DNA from: CBDFKJ01 sp965248805
GTDB taxonomy: Bacteria; Pseudomonadota; Alphaproteobacteria; UBA6615
Reading direction: 5' to 3'
Assembly (NCBI GenBank): GCA_965248805.1
Contig: CBDFKJ010000008.1
Location: 558,001-622,000, forward strand
Length of the DNA stretch: 64,000 nt
Shown: piece by piece, positions 45,432 to 53,428 of the stretch
Numbering within the stretch: the stretch's first letter is position 1
How the letters are laid out: every line of letters begins with the position of its first letter
The notes under the pieces: model-generated
Seen by the model: the letters and a program-made list of their open reading frames with translations, nothing else
Databases searched by the model: none
Told to the model about the DNA's origin: nothing
Translations under genes and position numbers: made by a program

Positions 45432-46721
45432 GGAGACCTCCAACAACCGGGGGATTTGACGAAGATTTTGGTGTGCTGTCCGACTTTCGCTGAGATCGGC
45501 GGTGTTGACGTCCGCAACCATCCGCCGTTTCGTTCTCGGCGGAGGGTTTTGGCGCTATTCAGGCGGACTCATACCATGGCGGCCCTGCGCTCATGGAAGA
45601 TCAGACGCTGGAAATTGTAAGCCAGGTTGGCGAGGCCGATCTTGGCCTCCGCCCGCTTGAGCCCGATGGTACGGATGAAAAGGCCCATGCGATCCTTCTG
45701 CTGGGCGAAGACGTGCTCCACATGCGCACGGACCGCTGACTTGCGGGCATTGGCCTGGGCGGTCGCCTTGGGCATGGCCCGGCCCGGCGGCTTCTTGCGG
45801 TGGATGTGGGAGACCCGACCCTTGCCGGCCAGCCACGCCTCGTTGGCCTTCGAGCGATAGGCGCTGTCAGCCCACACGCCGGCGGCCAGATTGTCGCCGG
45901 TGACGAGCTGACGCAACATCTTGCCGTCATGGCGGGCGGCATCGGTCACAGCCGAGCCGCGGATGAAGCCGTAGGCCCGATCGATGACGACATGATTCTT
46001 GTAGCCGAACACCGGGATCGCGATGTCGGGCATGCGCCGTTGCGACCCGGCGGGGTTCTTGCGCCGCCCGGTCTTCACCGTCCACCGCGCATCCGTGTCC
46101 TTCTGCGCCGCCTTGGCTGGCTGATCGGGCCAGACCTCGGACGCGCTCTTGCCCGCCTTGATCGCCCGCTTCTCGTCATCGCTGTGGCGCTGCTTGGGCG
46201 CCGATACCAACGTCGCATCGACGATCTGCCCGCCCATCGCCAGATAGCCGCACCGGCGCAATTCGCCATCGAAGGCGGCAAACAGCTTATCCATCGCCCC
46301 GGCCCGGACCAGACGCTCGCGAAAGGTCCATATGGTGTTGCGGTCCGGCGTCGGCGCTCCGAGATCGAAGCCTAGGAAGCGAAGCCAGCTCAAGCGATCG
46401 CGGATCAGAAACTCCATCCGCTCGTCACTCACCGTGTGCCGCGCGGCCAGGATCAGAACCTTGAGCATCGCCACCGCATCGTAGGCCGGGCGGCCACCTT
46501 TCGATCCGTCCGAATAGCCCAGCGCCGCCTCAAGCGGCGCGCGGAAAATCTTGAAGTCGACGACCTTTGCCAGCACCTCCAACGGATCACCCGTCGCCGA
46601 AAGCTTTCGAAGATGATCCGGTAAGCCGAACAGACCAGCCTGCCTCATCAATACCTCCTCAAACCGAACCGCCGTAGAGAATCACAACGAGGCAAAATTC
46701 ACGAGGTAAATGGAGGCGTCC
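45432..46721. mobile_element. IS5-type insertion sequence inside the IS1182-type element
   Basis: A 1290-bp element lies between two copies of ACTT (45428-45431 and 46722-46725), a 4-bp target duplication. The ends are imperfect inverted repeats, GGAGACCTCCA at the left and the complement GGACGCCTCCA at the right. Removing the element and one ACTT joins the flanking codons as ...GAT CAC TTG TTG CGC AAG..., which restores the IS1182-type transposase frame exactly. Confidence 0.92.
45569..46651 (-). CDS. IS5 family transposase
   Basis: An intact 360-residue DDE transposase. The N-terminal DUF772 domain reads GLPDHLRKLSATGDPLEVL and YDAVAMLKVLILAARHTVSD; catalytic blocks include GGQIVDATLVSAPKQ (first Asp), GVWADSAYRSKANE (second Asp) and VRAHVEHVFAQQKDRMGLF (Glu). 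The C terminus KIGLANLAYNFQRLIFHERR is typical of IS5. It is the only visibly intact, unscrambled transposase in the window and could be active. Confidence 0.94.
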   Translation of the reverse strand: MMRQAGLFGLPDHLRKLSATGDPLEVLAKVVDFKIFRAPLEAALGYSDGSKGGRPAYDAVAMLKVLILAARHTVSDERMEFLIRDRLSWLRFLGFDLGAPTPDRNTIWTFRERLVRAGAMDKLFAAFDGELRRCGYLAMGGQIVDATLVSAPKQRHSDDEKRAIKAGKSASEVWPDQPAKAAQKDTDARWTVKTGRRKNPAGSQRRMPDIAIPVFGYKNHVVIDRAYGFIRGSAVTDAARHDGKMLRQLVTGDNLAAGVWADSAYRSKANEAWLAGKGRVSHIHRKKPPGRAMPKATAQANARKSAVRAHVEHVFAQQKDRMGLFIRTIGLKRAEAKIGLANLAYNFQRLIFHERRAAMV

Positions 46722-48300
46722 ACTTGTTGCGCAAGATCGATGGGGTTCTGCAACTCGCTTGGCTGCGTCAGAAGCTAGGGCCGTATTACGGCCATACGGG
46801 TTGCCCGTCGATCGATCCGGAACTGCTGATCCGGATGCTTGTGGTCGGCTACTGCTACTCGATCCGCTCGGAGCGGCGGCTGTGCCAGGAGGTAGAGATG
46901 AACCTGGCGTACCGCTGGTTCTGCCGGCTCGGTCTCGAAGACAAGGTGCCGGATCACTCGACATTTTCGGTCAACCGCCATGGTCGTTTCCGCGATAGCG
47001 ATATCTTACGCCAGGTCTTTGAGAGCATCGTGCGCCAATGCATGGATGTCGGGCTGGTTGGCGGCGAGGGTTTTGCGGTCGATGCGAGTGTGATTGAGGC
47101 AGACGCCAGCCGCTTTGCGCGCATCGAGGGCTCAGAGATCGATTGGACGGACGAGCAGCGGGCGCGCCGGCCGGTGCACGAGTATCTCTCATCGCTCGAC
47201 GGCGAGCCGTCGCCGACCAACCCCGAACGTGCGCCCAAAGCACTATCGCCAACCGATCCTGCGGCGGCGTGGACGACGCGCGGGCGCCACAAGGTGATGT
47301 TCGGCTACAGCCTCAACTATCTGATCGACAATGAACACGCCGTGATCGTCGATGTCGAGGCGACGCCGACGCGTATCTCCAAGGAGGTTGGCGCCACCGA
47401 GACCATGATCGAGCGCACGGAAGACAGTCTCGATCTAAAGCCCGATCGCATCGCTGCCGATGTCGCTTACGGCACCGGCGAGATGCTCGGCTGGCTGGTG
47501 GAACGCGGCATCGAGCCGCACATCCCGGTATGGGACAAAGCCAAGCGAGAGGACGGAAGCCTTTCACGCCAAGACTTCTCCTACGACAAGCAGCGCGACG
47601 TTTATGTCTGCCCGCAGGGCAAGCGCCTCAAGACCACTGGACGGGTGCACGGCGGCAAGACACTGCTCTACCGGTCGAGCAAGCTCGACTGCGAACGCTG
47701 CCCCAGCCCCGATGTTGTCCGACCACACCGTCGCGCAAGGTCCCGCGAGATATCAACGAGGAGGCCCGCGACTATGTTCGTTCCCTAATGGGAACCGAGG
47801 CCTATCTCGCGTCCGGGCGTGAGCGCAAGAAGATCGAGACCCTGTTCGGCGACGTGAAGCGTAACCTGGGGCTCACACGGCTCCGTTTGCGCGGGCTGAC
47901 TGGCGCGAAGGACGAGTTCCTGCTCGCAGCCGCCTCCCAGAACCTCAAACGCCTGGTGAAACGCGCCGCCATACCGCCGCCGAGAACCGTCATCGCATGA
48001 TCAATGCCGGAATGAACCCAAACCAATCGATCCAGAACACCAAGCCCGCCCCGGCATCGGCCGGCAGCGGAACCAAAATATCCGCTTCTACCAGCGGGCA
48101 TCAATAACCGGCTCACATCCGAGTTCTTCAACAGCCTCAGCCAATAGGCGACCTCCCTTTAGGCGTCGAGAGAGGTTCGCCGTTAGAAAGCCGCGCTCGG
48201 CGATTCGCGTCACGAAAATCACTTAGCACGGCTTTCTCCAGTTTGGACGAGAGTCGTCTCAGCCCGGTCCCGTTCGCAGGAACCGGCCTGGGGCCGGGCT

Positions 48301-48761
48301 CTACAGATCCTCAACCTCCACGATATCGGGTCGGAGCGTGCCGAAAATGGCCAGCAGCTCTTGCTGCTCCTTCTCGGGTACTTCAAAACTGTTGAGGGTG
48401 TCGACGAGGTGGTTGACCACGATGTTGAACTCGCTGGCCTTGATTCCCAGGCCGCCGTGGACCACGGCGGCAGGACGGCTTATCACCTTGCAGGGACCGC
48501 CGGTGACGAGGCACACGAGGTTCTTGTCTGTCGAAAGCTCTCGCGAGTGTCGTCACCCATGCCGAAGAATCGGTTGCCCACAACCGGGTCGGCGAAGAGC
48601 TTTGCGGCGAAGTCGTCCACCACGGCCGAGATCGCGTCGTATCCGCCCAGGCGCTCGTAGAGCGACATTTCCAGTGCCGGCGCGGTCCGCGACGGGCCGA
48701 GGGCGAACATGAGCAGGGTTATCGAGGCGAAGAGAACCGATCGGTGAAGGCGAGAGTTCAT
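48301..48761 (-). pseudogene. Exported group 1 truncated hemoglobin, frameshifted
   Basis: The first frame starts at ATG 48761 after a strong GGAGG site and has a signal-like N terminus (MNSRLHRSVLFASITLLMFA) followed by SLYERLGGYDAISAVVDDFA and FFGMGDDTRESFRQ, the start of a group 1 truncated globin. Around 48520 the frame shifts; the rest reads NLVCLVTGGPCKVISRP, then HGGLGIKASEFNIVVNHL and FGTLRPDIVEVEDL, the globin C terminus to 48301. The proximal-type His is in VVHGGLGI. A one-base change restores a ~150-residue exported globin. It is either a pseudogene or a sequencing error. Confidence 0.78.
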
Positions 48762-49441
48762 GGTGTCCTCCTTTGCAGGTACTGTGAGATAGAAGCTTGA
48801 CGGCCAACCTGTAGTCTGGAGTACGCAGGACTTACCGAGAGCCGACACGAGTGCGTCCTTCAATACGTCCGCAGGTTCCGCTTTTGGCGGGCGAGAAAAG
48901 GCCGGGAAGCGTTTGCGACAATCATCCGCTCCCCGGCGCTTAAATCACGAGAGATGGCTCGATAGGAACCGACGGATGAGATCGGCGATCACATCGCCAT
49001 CCTCCTCCAGGCGAAATGGCCGGTGTCGAGCAAGTGAAGCTCGATATTCTGTAGATCGCGGCGATAAGGATGCGCGCCGGCTGCCGGGAAAATCTGATCG
49101 TTTTTGCCCCAAACCACTGGGGTCGGTGGCTGATGAAGCCGGAAATAGGCCTGCCATTCCGGGTAGAGCGGCGGGTTCGAGCCGTAGTCGTAGAACAGCT
49201 GCAGCTGGATCGCTTTGTTGCCGGCGCGGTTCAGGAAATATTGATCGACGGTCCAGGTGTCCGGACTGATGGCCTGCGGACTGCGCGTACCGTGGGTGTA
49301 CTGCCACTTGGTGGCCTCAAGGTTCAGAAATCCTTGCAACGGCTTGGCGTTGTCCGCGTTGCGGTCCTTCCAGTAGGCCCTAAATGGAGCCCAGAAATCG
49401 CCGAGCCCCTCCTCATAGGCATTGGCGTTCTGGACGATCAG

Positions 49442-49575
49442 TGTGCGGGGACAAAAGTCTTTGTGAATCCGGAAGAGGCCGGAAGATGCCGGAAGAGGCC
49501 GGATAAAACCAAGGTTATCAACGGTTTGCGGCGCGGCGACGCTCGCGCGGAAGGAAGCCAAAAGTCTTTGTGAAT
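49442..49575. repeat. Low-coordinate Mu-like end with repeated transposase-site motifs
   Basis: GGACAAAAGTCTTTGTGAAT occurs at 49449-49468 and a second copy, CCAAAAGTCTTTGTGAAT, at 49558-49575, both in the same orientation. Between them are three tandem 10-bp units, GGAAGAGGCC/GGAAGATGCC/GGAAGAGGCC (49471-49500). The stretch up to 49948 holds no clear gene apart from one short open frame. Confidence 0.75.
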
Positions 49576-49683
49576 CGGCCGTTCACGAGGCGAAAATGGC
49601 CTTGAAAACGCGATTTTACGGCCGTTTCAAGGGGCCTGAATCGGCGACAATTTCCCGCCGTTTTCGCGGGGTCGGAATCGCCG

Positions 49684-49851
49684 TCATTTCCGGTACCGCG
49701 TTGAGAGCCCGAGCGCCTCTCTGCCTATCTTGATCAGCGTGGCCTGGAGAAGGTCGAGGGTGAGGCCGCCGGTTCGTTCGACAACGGCGGTCTTAGCGCG
49801 CTCCCAGATCGTATCGTTCCCTCTCCCAACTCTTAAAACCACGCCCACCAC
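49684..49851 (-). CDS. Possible short phage ORF or gene fragment (55 codons)
   Basis: An open frame from a GTG at about 49851 to TGA 49684-49686 reads ...GNDTIWERAKTAVVE and LTLDLLQATLIKIGREALGL, which looks like an amphipathic helical protein rather than noise. I do not recognise it. It is downstream of the head morphogenesis gene on the same strand, where Mu-like phages carry virion genes, so it may be the surviving end of one. The start is uncertain and the evidence is weak. Confidence 0.3.
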   Translation of the reverse strand: MVGVVLRVGRGNDTIWERAKTAVVERTGGLTLDLLQATLIKIGREALGLSTRYRK

Positions 49852-49948
49852 TGTCTAGATTGGCGCCGGCACCGGAAGCATTCGCAATACTCTCAGGCCT
49901 ACGGGCGAGCGCGGGGGTTGTGGCCCGCCTGGTGCCATCTCCTTTCGC

Positions 49949-51139
49949 CTACTCAATTCTCGCCAAGCGCCGGCGCGCGGCGCCGAGGTCGTAGCGTTGC
50001 GCGCGGTGCAGTGTGACGAGGAAGGTTTCGCTTCCGTCGCCTGTCGCCTTGACCACAGCGCGCCAGAGGCGGCCGTGCCCTTCGATAAATCCGATGGCGA
50101 TCCGGTCGCTCGCGGCGAACACTTCCCCGTCGTCGAATATCCGCTGCACGCGGGTATAGTCGCCGGGCGCGAGGTCGGGATGGCGGACGATCTGCTTGGC
50201 GGCGGTCTCGCCGGAGAGGCGGACGGTGTGGGACCGGCCTCCGATGGCTTTTCTGATCGCTTTGGGCAGGACCGCGACCGGCCAGTCACCGTCGGAGGCA
50301 CCTGAGAGATGGCGCGCGAACAGCGGGGTGCGCCAGGGAGTGCCGACGGCGGCGCGGCCCAGTTCCTCGGGCGCGGCGGCGATCTTGGCGATCAGGCGGT
50401 CGGCGGCGTCCTTGCCGGGGTTGATCCGCCCGACGTTGTGGGCGAAGCCGGGGTCGATGCCGGCTGGGACACGTTGGGTCTGTCCGGTGCGGCGGTTGAC
50501 CCAGCGGCGGGTTTGTTGCGAGCCGGGCGGCGGGCCGGACGAGACCTTGTAGCCGTAGCGCTCGAGATCGTCGTCGGAGAGTTGCTGGACGATGCAGCGG
50601 CAGCGCCAGCCGTTGGGCGGATAGTGAGTGTGCCAGAAGGGATGGTCGACGGGCAGCACGGTGCCGTGCCAGGCGGCATGCTGGGGCCTGGTGCGGGCAT
50701 CCCGGACAGCCACATAGCGCAGGTACGGCATCTGCTCCTTGAGGCGCTCGATGCCCTGCCAGCGGCCGTGGGCGTAGGCCATGCGGACGTTGGTGTCGAA
50801 AATGATGCGCAGGCGCCGCGGCGAGCCGAGCTGGACCATGCGGGTCTCGCCGGTGACCGGGTCGAGCATGGGCTGGCGGCCCCACCAGCCTTTCTTGCGC
50901 AGCGTGGGCTCGAGGTTGTCGCGGAACCAGCCGAAGGTCCGGCCATCGGCAATCGCCGCATCCATGGCCCCCTGGATATCCTGGAGGATGTCGAGCTTCA
51001 TGGCCTTGGCGACGGTGAAGCTCCTGACATGGGTGGCGGCGTCGGTATCGCGCCAGTCGAAGCCGACATGGAAGCCTTTGGCGCGGAAATGCTTGACGGC
51101 TTCCTCGGGCGGGATATCGAGGATCTCGGGCTCGGGCAC
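49949..51139 (-). CDS. Mu gpF-like head morphogenesis protein with C-terminal nuclease-like domain
   Basis: An intact 396-residue gene. Residues about 60-200 match the Mu F/SPP1 gp7 minor head family: FRDNLEPTLRKKGWWGRQPM, RIIFDTNVRMAYAHGRWQ, YVAVRDARTRPQHAAWHG, and a Cys/Trp-rich block HYPPNGWRCRCIVQQLSD. The last ~120 residues (ARHLSGASDGDWPVAVLPKA to the end) resemble the small Barnase/EndoU/colicin-like nuclease domains (PBECR group) attached to phage head proteins; that part is tentative. It follows the portal remnant by 6 bp, the correct Mu order gp29-gp30. Confidence 0.85.
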   Translation of the reverse strand: MPEPEILDIPPEEAVKHFRAKGFHVGFDWRDTDAATHVRSFTVAKAMKLDILQDIQGAMDAAIADGRTFGWFRDNLEPTLRKKGWWGRQPMLDPVTGETRMVQLGSPRRLRIIFDTNVRMAYAHGRWQGIERLKEQMPYLRYVAVRDARTRPQHAAWHGTVLPVDHPFWHTHYPPNGWRCRCIVQQLSDDDLERYGYKVSSGPPPGSQQTRRWVNRRTGQTQRVPAGIDPGFAHNVGRINPGKDAADRLIAKIAAAPEELGRAAVGTPWRTPLFARHLSGASDGDWPVAVLPKAIRKAIGGRSHTVRLSGETAAKQIVRHPDLAPGDYTRVQRIFDDGEVFAASDRIAIGFIEGHGRLWRAVVKATGDGSETFLVTLHRAQRYDLGAARRRLARIE

Positions 51140-51145
51140 GGCGGA

Positions 51146-51860
51146 TCAGTCGTCGCCGGCGTCGTCATCCACCAGCCCGGCCTCACCGGAGAGCTCGGCC
51201 GAGAAGGCCGCGCGGTGGAGCTTGGTCGCCGCCGGCGTCTCATCCATGCGGCCGTACAGGCCGCCGAGGCCGTCGCGCATGTCCTGGAAGCCATCGGCAT
51301 TGCGGATGGCATCGAGGACGGGCTCGATCATGGGCTCCATGAGGGGTTGCCAGCCGTCGAGCTCGGCGGCGAGCGCCCGGTCGATGGAATCGTCCCGGCC
51401 GGCTTCGGCGAAGGCGAACTTCCGACCGGCGCTTGGCGCCGGCGCGTCCTCCCATTCGCCGCCATAGGTGTCCTCGATATAGCGCCGGGCCGGGCGCATC
51501 CCGCTCATGCGGGCGACGATCTCGTCGCGGGCGGCGCGGGCGCCCAGGTCCTCGGGCGGCGCGATCTCGCGCACGACGCGGGGACAAGCTGCGCCGGGAT
51601 AGTTCCAATCGGTGAGCCAGCGGGCGACGGTGCGCTCGACGCCGGAGCAGATCATGCGCGACAGCGTGGCGACGCGTTCGTCACGCACCAGCTTCTGCAC
51701 CTCGGCGGTACCCTTCCACGGCCCCATCTCTGTGGTCGCGGTCTGCTGCCTCGACGATGAGGGCGTCCATGTACTTGCAGAACTGGGCATGATCGCCGCC
51801 GCTGCGCCGGGTGGCCTCGAGGAAGGCGATCTCCTGGCCCTCCAGGCCCGCCAGATCGCA
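51146..51860 (-). pseudogene. Mu-like portal protein (DUF935/gp29) 3' remnant
   Basis: Reading on the minus strand, EIAFLEATRRSGGDHAQFCK and YMDALIVEA occur in one frame and, after a shift near 51757, QQTATTEMGPWKGTAEVQKL, DWNYPGAACPRVV, and a long C-terminal helical region ending LVDDDAGDD in another. This is the C-terminal third of a Mu portal protein (the ...TTE... then RDE block and the C-terminal HEAT-like tail). The N-terminal two thirds are missing. Its stop is 6 bp before the head morphogenesis start. Confidence 0.65.
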
Positions 51861-51869
51861 CTGCGCGCC

Positions 51870-52166
51870 GCGACCACAGGCCACGCCGGCGCCGCCGAGC
51901 TTGCCACGACCGCGGAAGCGCTCTCCGGACAAGACCAGACGCGCGCCATGACACCCTCCGCCACCAAGGCGGCCATCGACGCCGCCATCGCCGCCGTGCC
52001 CGGCGGTATTACAAGCGTCCGTGTCGCGAACACGACCGGCCCCAATCAGGGACAAGGCAGCATTCTTGTTAGAACGACATACGCGCTCGCAAGAAGCGTC
52101 AGTGGCGGGACCGTCACCGTCACCTTGGTCGAGACCGAGCACTATGAAGAGGACGACGATCCCTGA
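51870..52166 (+). pseudogene. Phage tail-fibre-like 3' fragment
   Basis: On the plus strand the frame reads AELATTAEALSGQDQTRAMT, PSATKAAIDAAIAAVPGG and a beta-rich end VSGGTVTVTLVETEHYEEDD. Repeats of the type ATTAEAL..G.D..RA.TP are a hallmark of tail-fibre and tail-collar proteins. No start is seen and the 5' side runs into the oppositely oriented portal remnant near 51860, so it is a truncated piece placed by a rearrangement. Confidence 0.6.
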
Positions 52167-52185
52167 TATTTCGGAGGGCATTGGC

Positions 52186-52210
52186 AACTTTCCGATATTT
52201 TCGGAAAGTT
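52186..52210. repeat. Perfect 10-bp inverted repeat after the tail-fibre fragment
   Basis: AACTTTCCGA (52186-52195) and TCGGAAAGTT (52201-52210) pair perfectly across a 5-base loop in an AT-rich stretch. It lies 20 bp after the tail-fibre stop. It may have been a phage transcription terminator; no U-run follows on the plus strand, so this is uncertain. Confidence 0.5.
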
Positions 52211-52355
52211 CAAAAAACCCTTCTTTATCAGATAGTTCCGTCAAGTATATAATCGCCGAACGCATGGTGGCAGGAGCGGCTAACCGGCACACCGAATTTC
52301 CAGCCTAAAACACGCCGGAAATCGGGGCGATTTTCCAGGCCATTTGCAAAGACTT

Positions 52356-53385
52356 GGCTCAATTCGCAAACCGTAGGCATGGTTTAGCCATCGCCGCTTG
52401 GAGACAGGCTCTCGGGGACGGCCGGTCGCCGAGTTCGATGAGATGGAACCACCTGAGATAGCTGTCGAGGTACTTGGTAGCGATGCCGTGGAAGCCTCGC
52501 AGGAAGCCCTTGATCTGGCTGTGGCGGCTGTTGACCGTCTGGATGTGCAGGGCGCCGCGGACCCGCTCGCCGGCGGCGCCGTTGATGCTCTCGTGAGGGA
52601 TGTCGAGCGCCGCCGCGACGGGCGGATAGCAGCGGTTGGCGTCGGAGACGAGCAAGGCATCGCGGGCGACGACCGGCTCCAGCGCCTCCTTCACGCTGTC
52701 TGCGTTGAGAGCGGGCAGGGTATGGCTGAGGGTCGCGCCGGCTCGGTCGGCGGCGACCAGGACCGGCACCTGCTCGCGCGAGAGGCCGCGTTTGCGGGCC
52801 TTGCCGCCGCGCCGGCGCGGCTTGCGGTCCAGCTTCCGCTCTCCCTTCCGGCTCTCAAGAACGAAGGTCTCGTCGGCCTCGACGATCCCGGCAAGCCGGT
52901 CCGGCGCTTGCCGAACCGCCTCCAGAAAGCGGTGGCGCCAGCGAAACGCCGTGCTCGGCGCAATCCCGCAGCGCTCGGCAGCCTCTCGTATCGTCTCGCC
53001 TTCGGCAAGCGACGCGCCGAAGGCCAGCCAGCGCTCCTTGTGGTGCAGGCCCGACAGCGCCGTGCCGGTGAGCGCGCCGAATGTCTTCCCACAGGCCTTG
53101 CAGCGATAAGCGACGCAGACCGCGTGCCTTGCCCCGCGACACCGCCCCGCCGCCGCCGCAATGAGGACAGCACCGCTCGTCGTCCACGCCCAGTTCGATC
53201 GCCGCCAGCGAGGCTGCGCCCTCCGACAGCTCCGACAACACCGCCGCGACCTCCTTGCGCTGCGCCGCCGTCAACTCATCAACATGCGAAAACCAGTCGC
53301 GAAACCGCTCGCGATCCATCTGCCTGATCTCCCACGCCAATCGGGGAACAGTCTACCACTACGCATACGCTTCGCGAATTGAGCC
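52356..53385. mobile_element. IS1595-type element inserted in the Mu-like end
   Basis: The 1030-bp element is bounded by GGCTCAATTCGC at 52356 and its complement GCGAATTGAGCC ending at 53385; the inverted repeats extend to about 24 bp with mismatches. The flanks are both AAAGACTT (52348-52355 and 53386-53393), an 8-bp duplication as expected for IS1595. The duplicated target lies within the repeated AAAGTCTTT motif of the phage end. Confidence 0.92.
52359..53319 (-). pseudogene. IS1595 family transposase (ISXO2-like), one frameshift
   Basis: The N-terminal part (from ATG 53319) reads MDRERFRDWFSHVDELTAAQ and a zinc ribbon with CPHCGGGG. Near 53117 one extra T shifts the frame; the rest continues YRCKACGKTFGALTGTALSG, IAPSTAFRWRHRFLEAV, EADETFVLESRKGERKL (catalytic Asp), LLVSDANRCY (second Asp) and HESINGAAGERVRGALHIQT, then NSRHSQIKGFLRGFHGIATKYLDSY. 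These are the ISXO2-like DDE motifs including HSQIKGFLRGFHG. Removing one base gives an intact protein of about 320 residues. Confidence 0.88.
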
Positions 53386-53428
53386 AAAGACTTTTGTCCC
53401 GATTCTGAAAGACTTTTGTCCGCTTACA
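53386..53428. repeat. High-coordinate Mu-like end repeats
   Basis: Read inward from 53428, TGTAAGC is followed by GGACAAAAGTCTTTCAGAAT and then a second GGACAAAAGTCTTT whose end was duplicated by the IS1595-type insertion. On the far side of that IS (52355 downward) the sequence continues GCAAATGGCC. The two copies are about 22 bp apart, as expected for tandem transposase-binding sites. Confidence 0.75.

Larger units (their letters stand above)
45352..48000 (+). pseudogene. IS1182-type transposase, interrupted and frameshifted
   Basis: The first 27 codons (45352-45432) read MMGASVGRQNRLFYEFCLED then RVPADHL, followed by the IS5-type element. The gene resumes at 46726 with LRKIDGVLQLAWLRQKLGPY and continues through IDPELLIRMLVVGYCYSIRSER, NLAYRWFCRLGLEDKVPDHS and GEGFAVDASVIEADASR. 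Near 47712 one C is missing from a C run; after it the frame gives TTPSRKVPRDINEEARDYV and RKKIETLFGDVKRNLGLTR, ending at 48000. Both halves match DUF772/DDE transposases of this family. Removing the insert and restoring one base gives one uninterrupted protein. Confidence 0.9.
45265..48144. mobile_element. IS1182-type element, split by an IS5-type insertion
   Basis: The ends are matching inverted repeats of 21 bp: TTGGCTGAGGCTGTTGAAGAA at 45265-45285 and its complement at 48124-48144. Without the inner element and one target copy the length is about 1.59 kb, normal for the family. A clear direct target duplication was not seen; CTA/TAG borders flank the ends. The transposase is interrupted at codon 27 by an IS5-type element and also carries a frameshift near 47712, so the element cannot move on its own. 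Confidence 0.88.
49442..53428. mobile_element. Mu-like transposable prophage remnant (~4 kb)
   Basis: The element begins TGTGCGGGGACAAAAG and, read inward from the other end, TGTAAGCGGACAAAAG, so both termini are TG...CA with near-identical ends. It is flanked by the 5-bp duplication ATCAG (49437-49441 and 53429-53433), the length produced by Mu transposition. The motif GGACAAAAGTCTTT recurs near both ends like MuA-binding sites. Inside are a Mu gpF-type head morphogenesis gene, a portal (DUF935/gp29) remnant and a tail-fibre remnant; transposase, repressor, lysis and most structural genes are gone. An IS1595-type element sits near the high-coordinate end. It cannot be active alone. Confidence 0.9.

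Noticed and set aside
48145..48300. Long GC hairpin (AGCCCGG/CCGGGCT arms) between the IS1182-type element and the globin
   Set aside because: The loop is about 30 bases and there is no T-run, so a terminator could not be supported.
49471..49500. CRISPR-like repeat
   Set aside because: These are three direct 10-bp units without spacers, within the phage end, so they are a simple tandem repeat.
51861..52045. N-terminal part of a 299-codon portal frame
   Set aside because: This stretch is antisense to the tail-fibre fragment; the true portal sequence upstream of about 51740 is in a different frame.
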